Shown here: in pieces, positions 1 through 44,000 of the stretch
Numbering within the stretch: position 1 is the stretch's first letter
How the letters are laid out: the number at the start of each line of letters is the position of its first letter
NCBI RefSeq assembly: GCF_011397635.1
Contig: NC_064759.1
Span: forward strand, 15,334,428 to 15,398,427
Direction of reading: 5' to 3'
DNA length: 64,000 bases
Source: Epinephelus fuscoguttatus
Lineage: Eukaryota; Chordata; Actinopteri; Perciformes; Serranidae
Program-made: the position numbers and the translations under genes
The notes under the pieces: model-generated
What the model was told of the DNA's origin: nothing
The model's input: only the letters and a program-made list of their open reading frames with translations
Databases searched by the model: none

Positions 1-1915
1 GCACCATCGTGGTGCCATTAAGAACATGCCCCCCTTAATTAAAATGCGTAGCAACACACAAAGAAACTTACATAGAGATTAAGTGTTAGAAAATTGGACA
101 CCCAGTAACTGACACCAGCTGATCTAGCTAAAACTAACATAAGCTTCCTTGTATATGATCGAGTTAAAGACAGGGCGGCCCAGGGTCCTTAAAAAGTCTT
201 AAACCTTCTTAAATAAGCATTTACTGATTAAAGGCCTTTAAAAATATTAAACTGTCTTAAATTCAGATTGGTTGGGTCTGTTTTAGTCACATCACTGCAA
301 GAATATCTGCTGTTGATGCTACAGGAAACATCATTTTAACAGGAGCGAAACACTACAGCCAGTAATTAACAGGAAACACAACACCTGTGTGCACACAATG
401 CCCCTGTTTTCACCCCCTCTCTGTATTCAGATCACGCTATGAATCTGCATCATTAAACTGAGGCCTTGCTACCTTGCCTGCTTATTAGTTTATTTTTTTT
501 CTGTGCAGAGCAGTAAGCACAAAGCATCATCAGTGACATTTTACCTCACTGCTCATTTTAAACTGGCATCACTGTATGTTTGTGGAGTTGGAAAGAGTTT
601 ATTTTCACTTCTGGTGTGTATTTGGTGTGGAATTTCATTTAAAGTTGTATTAAAAAGGTCTTAATTTAACTTGTTTATACCTGTAAACACCCTGAAAGAG
701 TAGGAGACGTGTTGTGCATTTATACATTTACAAATCAACTTAACTTGTTATTTTTGGTGGTTATGTGAAAGTTTGAGATGCTACAGTTGTATCTACACAT
801 TACCTAAGCCTAATTAGCTGAGACATGTCTTCAGTTTCAATGGTTTGGCTCAGCATCCTTACAGACACAGAATCGGTAAACAAACAGAAGAATTGGACAT
901 TTTGTCACTCCTGGAGGCAGACGACCTTCACACAGAATCATTAAGCAACAGAAAATAATCATTAAGCAAAGTAAAATGCAATCTTGATTGATTTTACACT
1001 CAAAACAGCAAAACCTCTCATCGTCTCATGACAAGGAGTAATTGTATAATCATCTTGATTATTGTTGGGCTTGTCACAAAAAGCTGTTGAGATTGACGGC
1101 CTCTTTAGGCCACACTGTGTGCAAAGCGCATACTGGTGGAGGACTGCGGTTTACAAAATGCTAAAATGTGCCGCTGCGGTCGCCGGAAATGTCACTTCAG
1201 TCCCCCTAATTATACATTGAAGGCATAAAATATATGACAGTGACCGTTTTACACTCATTGCAGGAAGCTCTCTGCACCTCAAGCAGGTTTTTGTTAGTGA
1301 CTGACACCGACTGTCCAGAGATGTTTTATTTTTTCATGCATTTAGTTTAGTTTTTGTTTGGGGTTTTTCTTTTTGACATTTCGAGCTACCAAGTTTGATT
1401 TGCCTGAGCTCCATCATGTGCAGTCTCAGTCTCAGTGGGAGGGACGCAGTATTTGTATAGATGAATGCATTTCTCCTGAGGGAAGTGAGATGCTTTTTAA
1501 AAATGCAAATCAAAGCCTGATGAGGAATCGGAGGAGAGTCGCAGAAGAGTCAGGAAGCACTGCAGCGCTGAAAGTCTTCACAGGGACTTGAGCACGAACT
1601 CCCACTGGGGCCTGCATACATCCAAGTCAACGTTTGCTCTTCTCACTAAACCACTTCATATCGAATATGTGTCTGGGAACTATACAGCAAAACTCTGAGC
1701 TTGTCTCTCATTTGTCATTTTCCTTCTTTAAGACGCTGTATATTTCCAGTCCTGATCCATCTATCAACCAGCTCATTTTAACGCCCATAATGTCCCTCTT
1801 ACTTGCTTCATTCCTGTCAACCACACATTCTCACGATGCTATTTTGTTTTCTCTTTACCACTAATTATCTTTCCCTCCACCGTCTGCTGTCCACTCTGCT
1901 CCTTCCTCCCCGCAG
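1..1915. other. Upstream intron of the Eph receptor, no coding exon seen
   Basis: The segment ends in a pyrimidine-rich tract and AG acceptor at 1914-1915 that opens the first visible Eph exon. I looked for the missing first half of the ligand-binding domain here and found nothing convincing. AT-rich sequence with repeated cttaaa words at about 180-260 and 640-680 resembles an old interspersed repeat, but I cannot name it. Confidence 0.6.
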
Positions 1916-31880
<29,965 letters not shown>

Positions 31881-33045
31881 AATCCACCCACACAACAACC
31901 TGTGCCATGGATCTCTGTGGTTTTCACACTCTGCTTGTTGTGTCTGGTTTCATTCATTTCGACGGAGCACATTTAAACCAAAACAAAAAAGAGAATCAGC
32001 TTTTGTTTGAGGAAAAAAGCATCGAGTGCCACTCTCTGTATTCTGCTACACTTCGACCGACACTACAACCAGAAGGGGTGAGAGAGAGAATCGGACTTCC
32101 TGCCAGTCACTCACAACAAATGACACAGGAGAGATGCACCATGGGAGCTGCAGTCCGGGTCAAAGTGAGGTTAGGGAGTTGCCGAGGAGGAGGAAGAGGA
32201 GGACTTTAAAGATTGCTCTATGTTTTTCACTACATTTCACTTTATTGTTGTCTGTCCTCTTCTCTCCTCACCCATCTGCAGTCCTACCTCTCACCTTCTC
32301 TTATACTACCATGAAACTTTTCAATTTCCCCACCCTCATTGAGTATAAAAAAAATATAAAATGTTTTTGTTAACATACTTATGGAGATCTCTCCACACAA
32401 AGAATTGCGTGAAGACAATCAAAGCCTTTTTTCTAATATTTTTTGAGTTGTTTGTAAAGTTGTATCACTTCCTCTCTACTTAAAACGCCAAATGCTAAAA
32501 GCAAAAAACAGTTTACTACCTAGCAGCCTATGGTTTGCCTTATGAGGTATTACCATTAGCTTCCAGAAAAATGTATAGTTTGTTCAGTAGTTACAACATA
32601 ATGCTATAAACCACCCGTCCAAAAACAGTACTGCAAACCCTGAGGTTAGATATACTGTAAATCACTGCCATGAATGTTAAAAAGAAACAAAAAAACCAAC
32701 TGTAAGCCATGTTCCCCCCTCTTTAAAAGACATACCCAGGGTTTGAGAGCCACCCAGTTCGTACATCTCACTCTCACTGTAGTGTCTCTCAGCAACAACG
32801 GAGCTCATGTACTGTGATACTTCAAAAGTCACCTCAGCTGCAAACACAAACGTCAATCTGCGATGAAGACAGAACCGAACAGCACCCACCTTTATGTGTA
32901 CATTTCACCCTTCACCTCTTTTTTTTTGATTGCTAGAGTAAAGACACTGAGTCATTGAAGCGTTGTGAATGTGTGAAATGGGAAAAACGGACAAAATCGG
33001 ATTTACACTTGAAGGAAGGAGGCGAAATGCTTTGTAAGTATGTAC

Positions 33046-33095
<50 letters not shown>

Positions 33096-33290
33096 CGTGT
33101 GTGTGTGCTGTAAATGAGGCTGTGTTAATGTGTGCATCAGGTATATGCTGTACATGACGCTGTGTGTGTGTGCGAGTGTGTTTGAGACAAGTGTGTCAGG
33201 CTACACACATTATTAGCTGTGTTTACTTGTACGAGTGTTCACCACTATTCCATAATTGTGCAAATTTGTAAAATAAATGATCTGATTTTA
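31881..33290 (+). other. ephb6: ephb6 3' UTR with poly(A) signal
   Basis: The region follows the TGA at 31878-31880. An AATAAA hexamer at 33272-33277 is the best poly(A) signal. A (TG)n array lies at about 33048-33090. Where the transcript ends is inferred from the hexamer alone. Confidence 0.55.
33048..33090 (+). repeat. (GT)n microsatellite in the probable 3' UTR
   Basis: A pure dinucleotide run is followed by interrupted GT sequence to about 33190. If the UTR call is right, it is transcribed. Confidence 0.9.
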
Positions 33291-33367
33291 TTTAATATAT
33301 GGCTGTTTGCTTCTTCTTTTGTGTGCTATCTATGTTTCCAAGCTCAATATTCTCCTGATGTGACATA

Positions 33368-33600
33368 TTAAAGGGACAGTTCATCCCAAAATAAAGAACT
33401 TTCCCCTTAGCTGTAGTGCTTTCTATTAGTCCAGATCATTTTGGTGTGAGTTGCCGAGTGTTGGAGCTATCAGCCGTAGAGATGTCTGCCTTCCTTCTCT
33501 CCAGTATAATAAAACTAAATGGCAGCTTGTGCTTAAAGAGCAAAAAAAAAGTTTCATGTGGGAACTATTTTCTTTTTTACCAAACTTCACCAACCAAATC
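33368..33600 (+). repeat. Single arm of the 34.4-kb fold-back family
   Basis: Starting at aaagggacagttcatccc, this stretch aligns with the left arm of 34424-35484, sharing gatgtctgccttc, agtataataaaact and gggaactattttctttt. The right border is not clear. Confidence 0.6.
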
Positions 33601-34423
33601 CATTTGCAAATTAGCATTGCTTTAAAATACTGTATCTTTCCTGGCCTGATGGGTTGGTGCTTAAACACACAATAAATTAACACACAGTGGCTCACCAACA
33701 TACTGTAACGTTTAATATGTTCCAAACAATCAAGTCATGCAAGGTCATCTCAGCTACCCCTGCCCTGCATGCAGCTTTATTCTCTATATGGGGAAAGACT
33801 GTGTATGAGAAATACATGAACTTCTACACCAGTTTGAGCTTCACCGCAGCTACAAAAAATTATGATATATTCACCTTGATGGACTCATATCACCTTCACT
33901 GTGTTAAAGAGCGAACGTGGTGTGCTTCACGTTCCACAGATCAGCAGGTTTGAGTAAAATCTGTGTTCGGGATCTGCTGGGATCAGCAGCTGGCCAAGAG
34001 CAGACACTGGTTTCCCACATGTCCCGCTGCTGCTGATATCACAGCAGATCTGGACTGATAACAAGACCGCTTACACATTGTTCTGCCAGACTGATCCTGC
34101 TGGCACTGCGCTGAATTTTACTGGATCAGACTGCAGTGTAGTAACTGGTTTTTGTCCCAATGTCAAACTGCAGGGTCATTTCCATAAATGCATGTCGAGT
34201 GGCTGAACAGTGTTCAAACCCTCACAACCGTAATTTATATTATAGTCCAGATCATGACATTGTAAAACACTTCAAATTCCCACGAGTTAAACGTAACTAA
34301 GTACCTACTAACAGGCCCAGTATTCTACTACTGAAGTAGCCTACTGTTGCATAGAGAACAAGCTGAAATATTTCTGTTATACTGGCACTTTTATTTAATT
34401 TTTTTAACTCAATTAAAGACTTG

Positions 34424-35484
34424 AAAGGACAGTTCATCCTGGAATAAAAAAAAAAAAACGTATTTTTGAGATATCAGCTGAAATGTCTGCCTTCTCTCTA
34501 ATATAATAAAACTATATGACACTCGGCTTGTGGTGCTCAAGGCAGCGAAAATTACATTTGAAAACTCAACAGCAATGTCTCTGTCCAGAAATCATGACCC
34601 GGTTACTCAAGATAATCCACAGACCTTGTTGTGAGCAGTTTCATGTAGGAACTATTTTATTTCTACCGAACTACACCTGCCAACCGTATCACAGCACAGA
34701 AGGAAACGTGCATCTACTGCTCGCTCACAGATGGGGCACAGATAGGCAAAAGCCCCACCACCTCCTCCACATGAGAGCAAGATACACACACTTAGTGGTG
34801 GTATTGCCTCTTTTGTTGTTGTTGATTTGCATCTCTTTGTGGTCGTTATGCATCCTTTTGTACTTTTGTGTCTCTTTGTAGTAATTGAGTGTCTCTTTTG
34901 GTTGTTTTGCCCCTTTTTGTAGTTTTCTCTCATGTCTTTGTAGTCTTTTTGAGTAATTTCCTGGTTTATACAGGTTAATGTGAGTGACATTTTGCAGGTG
35001 ATTTTCTGGGGGGGCCTCTGGGCCTGTGTTTGATAGGAGCTAGGTAATGTCACAGCTCAGCTGAGGAGGACGCCATAAATATTTACATCTCATACTGTCA
35101 CAAGCACAAGCCATTCATCCATGAATAGATGCACACTTCCTCCTGAGCAGTATTACAGTTGGCAGATGTAGTTCGGTAGAAATAAAATAGTTCCGACATG
35201 AAATTGCTCACAGCAAGGTCTGTGGATTATCTTGAATACTGGGGTCATGATTTCTAGAAAGAGACATTGTTGTTGAGTTTTTCAAATGTACTTTTTTGGC
35301 GCTTTGAACACCACAAGCTGAGTGCCATCTAGTTCCATTATACTGGAGAGAAGGCAGACATCTCTATGGCTGATATCTCCAACACTCTGCAACTCACACT
35401 AAAACAATCTAGACTGATAAACAGCACTACAGATAAGAGGAAAAATATGTATTATTGATTTTGGGGTGAACTGTCCCTTTAAGT
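34424..35484. mobile_element. Large fold-back element, about 1.06 kb with 300-350-bp arms
   Basis: The left end (aaaggacagttcatcc) and right end (ggggtgaactgtcccttt) are inverted copies. The inversion continues inward through tgtctgccttct, tgacactcggcttgtggtg, ctcaacagcaatgtctct, catgacccggttactcaag, and the pair ctgccaaccgtat / tgttacagttggcag-type text. The arms span about 34424-34725 and 35124-35484. The loop holds decayed ctctttgtagt units. There is no transposase, so it is a non-autonomous fold-back or MITE. Confidence 0.85.
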
Positions 35485-37103
35485 AAAGGATCTGAATATG
35501 TCTCACTACTGAGAATATCTAATACTGAATTATAATATTTAATAAGATATAATATTCCATTTGACATCATTGTGCGGTCAGAAGGAAAGACATTTTAAGA
35601 TGTTTCCTAGAATCACCTGCAAAAGGAAAAATTGAGAAACATTAAGAGTATTAACGTTTAGAGGATAAGTTGAAGTTTGTATTTTTTTTTAAAAAAAAAA
35701 GAGCTAAAGTAAAATAAATGATGACTCCATGTTGTACCTCCTGAAACAATAGTAATTACTTTTGTTTTAATAATGATGATTGAGCCCTATTGTGTTAAGT
35801 CACTCTGAATAAGAGCATCTGACAAACTGTCATAAAGGTGTCTGTAATAATTGTTTGCTGCGGTGTCCCGACACAAGTTAACAAAGTGTTGTGAAAGAGC
35901 TCGTTCATTTGTCCAGAAACACACAAACCACAAAATCATGTTTTTATGGTGTTATTGTTTCTTTATAAAGACGCTAACAGAGTGGAAACCACCAGTCTTT
36001 ATGACACTACTTAAACATGGTGCTCTCCGCCTGGTAAACAGCTATTATCTCCACAAGACTAAATGACAGCCACATCGGCAACCATCATCAGGGCCTCCTA
36101 TAGAGTCCTCCAAAACCCTGTTCATCCTGCGGCTGACCAGCCTGTTAGTCACCTCCTAAAAATGGTGCAGCAAAACACCTGTGACAATACACCCGAGACG
36201 ACCAGAGGTGTTGTAAAAGTCGACTGATTCAGCAGTTTACAAATAATTCAAGTGTGGGATTTAAATCTGTGCTTCTGGTGGAGTCGGTTGCTTTTTGGTT
36301 TTGCTAAATCAACTCTCCTGGAGTAAAGATGATTCTACAAAACAGAATTCAGTGTGACATGAGCTTTGTTGTCGGAGGAAAAGTGACATGATGTTTCCAG
36401 CCTCCAAATGCTCATTATGGTCTTTGTAATGTGGCAATTACCGTGTTTGTGATCCCTCCTGTTGACACATCAATGGTGCTCAACATGTTAAATCATTGTG
36501 AATGAAACTAGTTCAGTGTGTGCATTTGTACAAGATACAACATGCTGGAAAATCATACCTCATATCCATATTTACCTCTCCAAATAATCCCTATTTCACC
36601 TTGGAGAATTCTGCCAACTAAGAACAGCTAGAAATATGCAACTAGGACACTTGTGCCTTGATATCAGGTTTAAATCTCAGAAATACAAGCTTGCAATTTC
36701 CAAACAGGTTTCCTTCAACGGTTCACTAGAAACAATGACTGCAATGTGTTGACTGTCATGATGCTGCAGAATTTTCATAGTGGCCGTGCAGGTTTTGGTG
36801 GTAGTTGGTGGAATGCAGACAGGCCTGGTAGTAGATATACTGGGATTATGGACTGGGCCATTGTCACTTCACTTTTAAGGTGACAGAATAGAGCCAATAC
36901 TTTCAGATCAGCATGATAAAGGAGTTCCCGGCCGAACGGTGAGTTGAACCTTAAAGCCCAACTTTCCCTGTGGGACTTGTGACCTGCAGTGAAAGTGTAC
37001 CTGCTCATTACCACCTCACTCTCTCTGCGCTGCTCACTCATCCTCCCTCTCCACCCATTCATTCTCAAACCCTTCCACATGTCTCCTCCCTCATGGCTGG
37101 GGT

Positions 37104-37238
37104 CATATATAATGGTGATGGCGCAGGGATTTCACTTCTCCTCAGGGACATTTCACAGGTGTTGTCTGCAACTGTGACAGAGTGTTATGACTGAGGATCT
37201 CAAGAAGTTGGGGAGCGGCACTCTTATTGTTTAAGGGT
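37104..37238 (+). promoter_or_regulatory. trpv6: Candidate trpv6 promoter and noncoding first exon
   Basis: A TATA-like catatataat lies at 37104-37113. About 125 bases downstream, ttaagg|gtgagg at about 37237 could be a donor for a noncoding exon joining the acceptor at 37421-37422. The coding exon begins 17 bases after that acceptor, so at least one upstream exon must exist. This placement is inference from spacing and motifs. Confidence 0.35.
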
Positions 37239-37439
37239 GAGGTTGAGACACTTTTTTTCTGCTTTGTTCATTTGTATTTCATTTTAAAAACAGTAAAACT
37301 AAATGAGATTGATACCAAAACATTCCAAAGGCCTAAATGATGCCTGTCTGATTTGTGTCTGTTCTTTAACTCACTGTTTCTCTCTGTGTGTCCTCGCCTC
37401 ATCTTTCATTTGTCTCTTCCAGCTGGACATCAAGTGTCA

Positions 37440-37977
37440 ATGTCTCCGTCTTTGGCCAGATCTGCTCCGAGCGAGCTCAACCATTGGTGGAGCCAGCTGA
37501 GGTTTCGCCTTCAAAACAAGAAAGGATGGAACGAGATGTTGGATGAGACGTTTCTGCTCCACACCAAATAGTAAGCTTCTCACACAGATACTGTCTCAAT
37601 TAACCATACGCAGATATAAAGCTCTACCTGTTCAAGTGAATCTTTGTCTTTCTCCTCTCAGCATAAATGACATCCCTCTCTTCTACGCGGCCAAAAAGAA
37701 CAGTGTTGGCTGCATCAAGAAACTGCTGAGTTGTGCCTCCACTAATATCTTTGAGAGAGGTAAGGCTCCCTTTGTTGTGAACTGTAAACTTTGTAGTTTC
37801 AGGGCGGTGCAGTGTCAGTGGTAATGTGTGAAACTGTGATCCTCTCACTCAGGAGCTCTCGGTGAGACGGCGCTTCATGTCGCTGTGATGGCTGACAACC
37901 TGGACGCTGCCGTGGCTCTGATGGACGGAGCTCCTGAACTCATCAACGAGCCCATGACCTCTGAGCTCTTCCAAGGT

Positions 37978-38016
<39 letters not shown>

Positions 38017-41000
38017 CAAGCACAAACATACACGGTGAAGTTATCAGTGTCTCCGTCAGCAACTAAGAGAATTAGTTAGAACTAAACAGACAGTACGAGA
38101 TTTAAGGGTTGAAGAGAAAGAAGAAGACTGAGGGAAGTTTAACCCATTCAGTTCCTTGTGTTCAAATATACACACATTGCTCATTGTCTTTTCACACAAT
38201 AACAAGAGCCATTTCAAAATGAAGAAACATTTGATGTGAATAGTTGCATTCAAGATTTATGATGGACTATGTAAAGTTTAAGCTAGGCTTTATAAAAATG
38301 CATTTATTACAATTCTAAAGGTGTCAGATATGACAATTTATGGCAGGACAATAAACTGCAAATATGTGCCTTTAACGGCATCATAAGCAACAAATCGCCT
38401 TGTAAAAATTTCAACAACAAACCTTCACACAAAGTGGCTATTACTCAACTTTTACCCAGTGGACTCATGCACACTATTCTCCCTACTCTGTCCCAGGTGT
38501 TACTCCTCTCCACATTGCTGTAGTGAATCAGAACATCAATCTGGTTCATCATCTGATCAGTCGTGGGGGCGACGTGGCTACGCCTCGAGTGACCGGCCTG
38601 TACTTTAGGAAGAGGATAGGAGGACTCATATACTATGGTAAGTCAGCAAGCTTATAGTGACATATATTAGCTACAGTACTCACCACTGTTTCCTTTATGT
38701 GGGGTGGATGTGGCTCTGGAGTTAAACAGGTCATCCACTAATCGGAAGATATGTGGCTCGAACTCCAGCTCCTCTGGTCTGCATGTCAAAGTGCCCTTGG
38801 GCGAGATACTGAACCCCAAACTGCATGTGTGGGAGTGTGAGTGGTGCCTTGTATAGTAGCCTCATCCACCAGTATATAAATGTGTGTGTGAGCGGGTGTA
38901 TGTGACATGTACACTATACAACTGCAAGTCCATCTATGTACGTTACTCTATAATAGACATCTTTATGTCTTTAAAGGTCCAGTTTGTAAAATTTAGGGGG
39001 ATTTAGTGGCATCTAGTGGTGAGGATTGGACACTGCAACCAGCAGAAACTTTTCCTGGTTAGAATAAATTCAGTGTTCATTGTTTAGGGAGGTTTTTACC
39101 GAGAGCCGAATTATCCGCAGAGGTCTCTTCCTCTCCAAGACAAAAAGACCAGGTGATTAAAACCAGTAAAAACACTGAAAAAAGCAGTTTCATGTTACAA
39201 AACGATGTTTCTCCTATGCTGTTTGGCACGTTGCAGACACGTGCTCACCTTTTTTATCTGATAACTTAAGATCCAGACGTCCAGGAGATTTTTACCAGGA
39301 GCTGAATTATCTGCAGAGGTTTCTTCTTCTCCAAAACAAATGGGCCCAGTGATTTAAACCGTTAAAAACACTGTATAAAGCAGTGTCATGTACAAAAATC
39401 AGTGTTTATCTGACGCTCTCGTTGTGGAGGGGCTGCTAACTATGGTGGCTGACATGAAAACGTGAATAGCCCTATCTGGAGCCAGTGTTTGATTTGTCCA
39501 TTCTGGGCTACTATAGAAACATGGCAGCGCAACATGGCGATCTCCGTAGTCAAAGGCTCGTTCCCTATGTAGATATAAATGGTTCATTCTACGATAACGA
39601 AAACATGATTCTTGTTTTCAGGTGATTATACACTAAAGAAATTAAACTCACGATATGGTATTCCATTTCTGCCAGTATATCCCCCTAAATCCTAAACATA
39701 AAACATATGGTGTTTTTCAACAAGTACATTTGGTCAACAGGTGAGCACATCCTGTCTTTTGCTGCGTGCACTGGGAATGAGGACATTATCTCCATGGTTA
39801 TCGACGCCGGGGCAAGCACCAGGGTCCAGGATTACCGTGGTATGAAACACATCCTCCTGTAGGAGAGTGCAGCATTATTTAACTTCTGTGTGATATTTTA
39901 ATTATTAACAGCCTCCTGTTGTCTCTTGTTGTGTTGTCTGCACGGTCTTTGTGTATGTCCTTGTTTTCTGTCTAGGTAACACAGTGCTTCACATTTTGGT
40001 TCTGCAGCCCAACAAGACGATTGCGTGCCAGGCCATTGACCTGATTATGGCACGCGATGCAGAGCTGGACCAGTCAGTGTCACTCGACATGGTGCCCAAC
40101 TACCGAGGCCTTACACCTTTTAAACTGGCTGCCAAAGAGGGAAACATTGTGGTGAGTAAAGCCTTGAGGGGGTTGGAGTGCTTACAGGGTGAAACACCAA
40201 CATGAAAGGTGGAGCAGATTATTTCACTAATCCCATCCTCACTGCAGTGCTCCTCTCTATCTCTCTGTTTCTCTCAGGCGTTTCAGCACCTGGTTAATAA
40301 AAGGCGTGTAGTCCAGTGGAGCCTGGGGCCTCTGACTTCTAACCTGTATGACCTGACGGAGATCGATTCATGGGCCGACGACATGTCGGTGCTGGAGCTC
40401 ATCGTGGGCAGTCACCAGAGAGAGGTACAATATAAGATACACAGGATCTGGGTCAGAGATAGTGAAGCTGTTGTGAGAAAGAAATCAAAATGCACGATTT
40501 GATGTTTTGTCTCCAGGCAAGAAGCATACTGGAGGTGACCCCTGTGAGGCAGCTGGTCAGTCTGAAGTGGAACCTGTATGGAAAACATTACTTCAGGTAA
40601 AATTTAATATCTAAAATCAAATATCTGAAGTATATTCACATCCAGTTTTGTGCAACAGTGTTTCCTTGTGTCTTCTTTCCTTGTGTCAGGCTGCTGCTGC
40701 TGCTGTATCTCCTGTACATTGGGACCTTCACACTGTGTTGTGCATATCGCCCCCTAAAGGACGCTCCAGAGAACTACACAGAGTCAGACATGGACAAAAC
40801 CATCCGGGTCCAGAAAACACTCCAAGTGTGTTTGAGTTACAAATACATACATATGATACTTGAGTGTGACCACATCAAACCAAAATATGTTATAATACTG
40901 TTGGAAAATACCTATGTACATTTACTTGGGTACTTTACTTGACTTGAGTACTTCCGTTTTATGCTATTTTGTATTCTTTACTCCATCTCATTTATTTCAC

Positions 41001-44000
41001 CTCTCAAGTTACTTTACAAATTCAGATTTAAAATGTGTACATATATCTATAATATATAATTTTCTACATAAACAGTTACAATATACGACACTATATGATA
41101 TAATATTCATATAGTTTGTAGAATATATATTAAAAAAAACATATAAATATATTTTACTCCCTTTGTGAAGCACTTTGTAACATGGATTTTAAAAAAATAC
41201 CCTATAAATTAAACATATTATTATATAATTATAGTAACTATACAGTTACAATATGGATGTTTGTCATATATGATCAGTAAAACAAATATATTTTACATTT
41301 AGTACATATTTATTTTCATACATTTTAATTATAATAGGACCTGCCTTTAAACTCTTAATTAAGTAGACATTTTTCATTCATATTTTAATAGTGTGGTATT
41401 TTTATTTAAGTAAAATATCTCAATATTTCTTTGATCACTGGACACCAAGAGGCATTTTACCCAAAAGTATTTTGGTAACAGGGAACGTCTATATATGCAG
41501 GGTACCAAACAGAATAAATATGCAGTCCTAATGTTAAAGGTGATATACAACTGTTCACCTGCATGAGATACACAGTCTAATAATAATGTGCTTTGAATAT
41601 TAACATGTCTATATTCCCTCTCTCAGGAGAGTTATGTGACACATGAGGACAACCTGCGGCTGGCAGGCGAGATCATCAGCATCCTGGGAGCTTTAGTCAT
41701 CTTGTTGCTGGAGGTGAGTTTATGAAATATGCATCATCTTCTTACAGACTATATATATGTATATTGCACTGCCACATCCTCCTGTGTTCTCCTCCCCAAC
41801 AGATCCCTGACATACTGAGAGTGGGAGCAAAGCGCTATTTTGGCCAGACAGCACTGGGAGGCCCCTTTCATGTTATTCTGTGAGTATAAAAAACACTTCT
41901 GCAGTATAATAAAGCACGCTGTTCACACTCTATTTCACTATTTGAAACCTTTAACGTGAATATTGTCACATTACGTATATGACATAAAATAAGGGAAAGC
42001 CTAACAGGTCCCCTTTAACCTCTGTGTTGTTGTTTTGACCAGCATCAGCTACGCGTGCCTGGTGGTGCTGCTGTGTGTGTTCAGAGCCTGCGAGGTGCAG
42101 GGAGAGGCTGTGGTGATGGCAGTGTGTTTAGTTCTCGGCTGGTGCAACGTCATGTTCTTCGCCCGAGGTTTTGAAATGCTTGGCCCTTATGTCATCATGA
42201 TACAGAAGGTAGGACCGCTATAGGAGCTCATGAGTCAGTAGTTTGCTCGACACACACACAAACACCTGCGCCGAAATGTTTTTGAAGCAGATGTATTCAG
42301 TTGTTGTTTTGGTTTTTGAGGTTCACCTATTTGTGTTTGCAGACTGACCGACCGTGTGTCTCATTTCCCCCTAGATTATATTTGGAGACCTGACAAAGTT
42401 TATGTGGCTGAGTTTCATTGTGCTCATTGGTTTTTCCACCTGTGAGTATATTCTGGGCGACATTTGGAAACAAGTATTTAACCCTCACAAAGCTTGTAAG
42501 ATAAGAGTGTGTTTAACATAACATGACTGTGATTTTCCCACTCCCTCACATTCTTTTTAAATTCTTCCTCTCAGCCCTGTGGATGGTGTACATGACCCAG
42601 GATCCTGAGTCCATCCCTGCGTATCGCTCCTTCCCCATCACCCTCTTCTCCCAGTTTGAGCTCAGCGTGGGCCTCATCGATCTGCCTGTGGATCACACCT
42701 TCTACACCCCACCAATCGTCCACGTGCTGCACTGCACCTTTTCTGTTGTCTCGTATATCCTTCTGCTAAATCTACTGATAGCCATGATGAGTGATACACA
42801 CTGGAGGGTGGCCCAGGAGAGAGACGAGCTCTGGAGAACTCAGGTAACACACATGCACATAGGGATTCAGAAAGGACGCATCTAAAGACACAATCATGAT
42901 GTATTACTGTATCATGATAACAAGCTGTAATGATGTTGTACAGGTGGTAGCCACAACTTTGATGCTGGAGAGGAGGCTGCCCCGCTGCCTGTGGCCTCGG
43001 CTCGGTGTGTGTGGGCTCAACTATGGTCTGAGGGAGCGCTGGTATCTCAGGTAAGACTGTACTGCAATAACAGAGGCAGAAACTGAAGTTTTAAGGGCAT
43101 TTCAGTTTTTACTAAATGTGCAATAATCAAACTTAAAGGTCCAGTGTGTAGGATTTAGGTGAATATATTGGCAGAAATGTAATATAATACAATAAGTATG
43201 TTTTCTTCAGTGTATAATCACCTGAATGTTTCGATCTTAGAGCCATACAGCATCAGAAAAATGCTGATTTGTAACGTGAAACTGCTTTATTCAGTGTTTT
43301 TACTGGTTTAAATCACCTGCTCCGTTTGTTTTGGAGAGGAGGAGACCTCTGCGGATAATGCTGTACAATGAACACTGAGGAAATCCTAACCAGAAGTTCA
43401 GGCTTGGCACATGGGAGAAGTTACAGCTGGTTGTAATCTGTAATCCTCACTGCTAGTTGCTACAAAATCCTACACACTGCTCCTTTAAAGTTTGGGGTTA
43501 AAAAACATATTTAGATATTGTTTATTAAAGGGATACTTCACTGGTTTTGAACCATGTCTGTGTCACCAACATAGCGGGCTGTGTCTGTGCAGATGAACAG
43601 TGTTAAGGCGCCCTCTGTGCCAGCAGCACCAGGAGCTCTCCTGTGCCAAAAATCCGCCAGTCATTTTTGTGTCATCTGGCGGATTTTGGCTGGATCCAAA
43701 TCTGGTTGAAAATTGGCAAAGTGTTTCTTTTTTGAGTGCGTAACACTCAAAAAAAATCAGCTACTGTGGATATAGTGCCATCAGATTTGACAGTGGTCTG
43801 ATGAAGGCATAGAAATACATGACCTGATCTTTTTCTAATATGAGTCACGCCCAATTTGAAACCATCAAAAAGAGTGTGGTGAAAAACACTGTACAGAAAC
43901 TGTTTTTCTTTTTTTCTATCTTTGATAGAAAGTAGTCTGTCCATGTGAGACACCATCAGTCGTCATAAGAGACGAAAAAAATTAAGAAATAAAAGTTTTC

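Larger units (their letters stand above)
33291..37103. other. Intergenic region between ephb6 and trpv6
   Basis: Apart from the fold-back element and its solitary arm, I see no coding sequence. The stretches 33700-34420 and 35500-37100 contain only AT-rich unique-looking DNA and short homopolymers, such as the T/A tract at about 35680-35700. Confidence 0.6.

Noticed and set aside
37978..38012. CRISPR-like or tandem coding repeat
   Set aside because: Plain (CA)n microsatellite in a eukaryotic intron. No CRISPR array occurs anywhere in the window.
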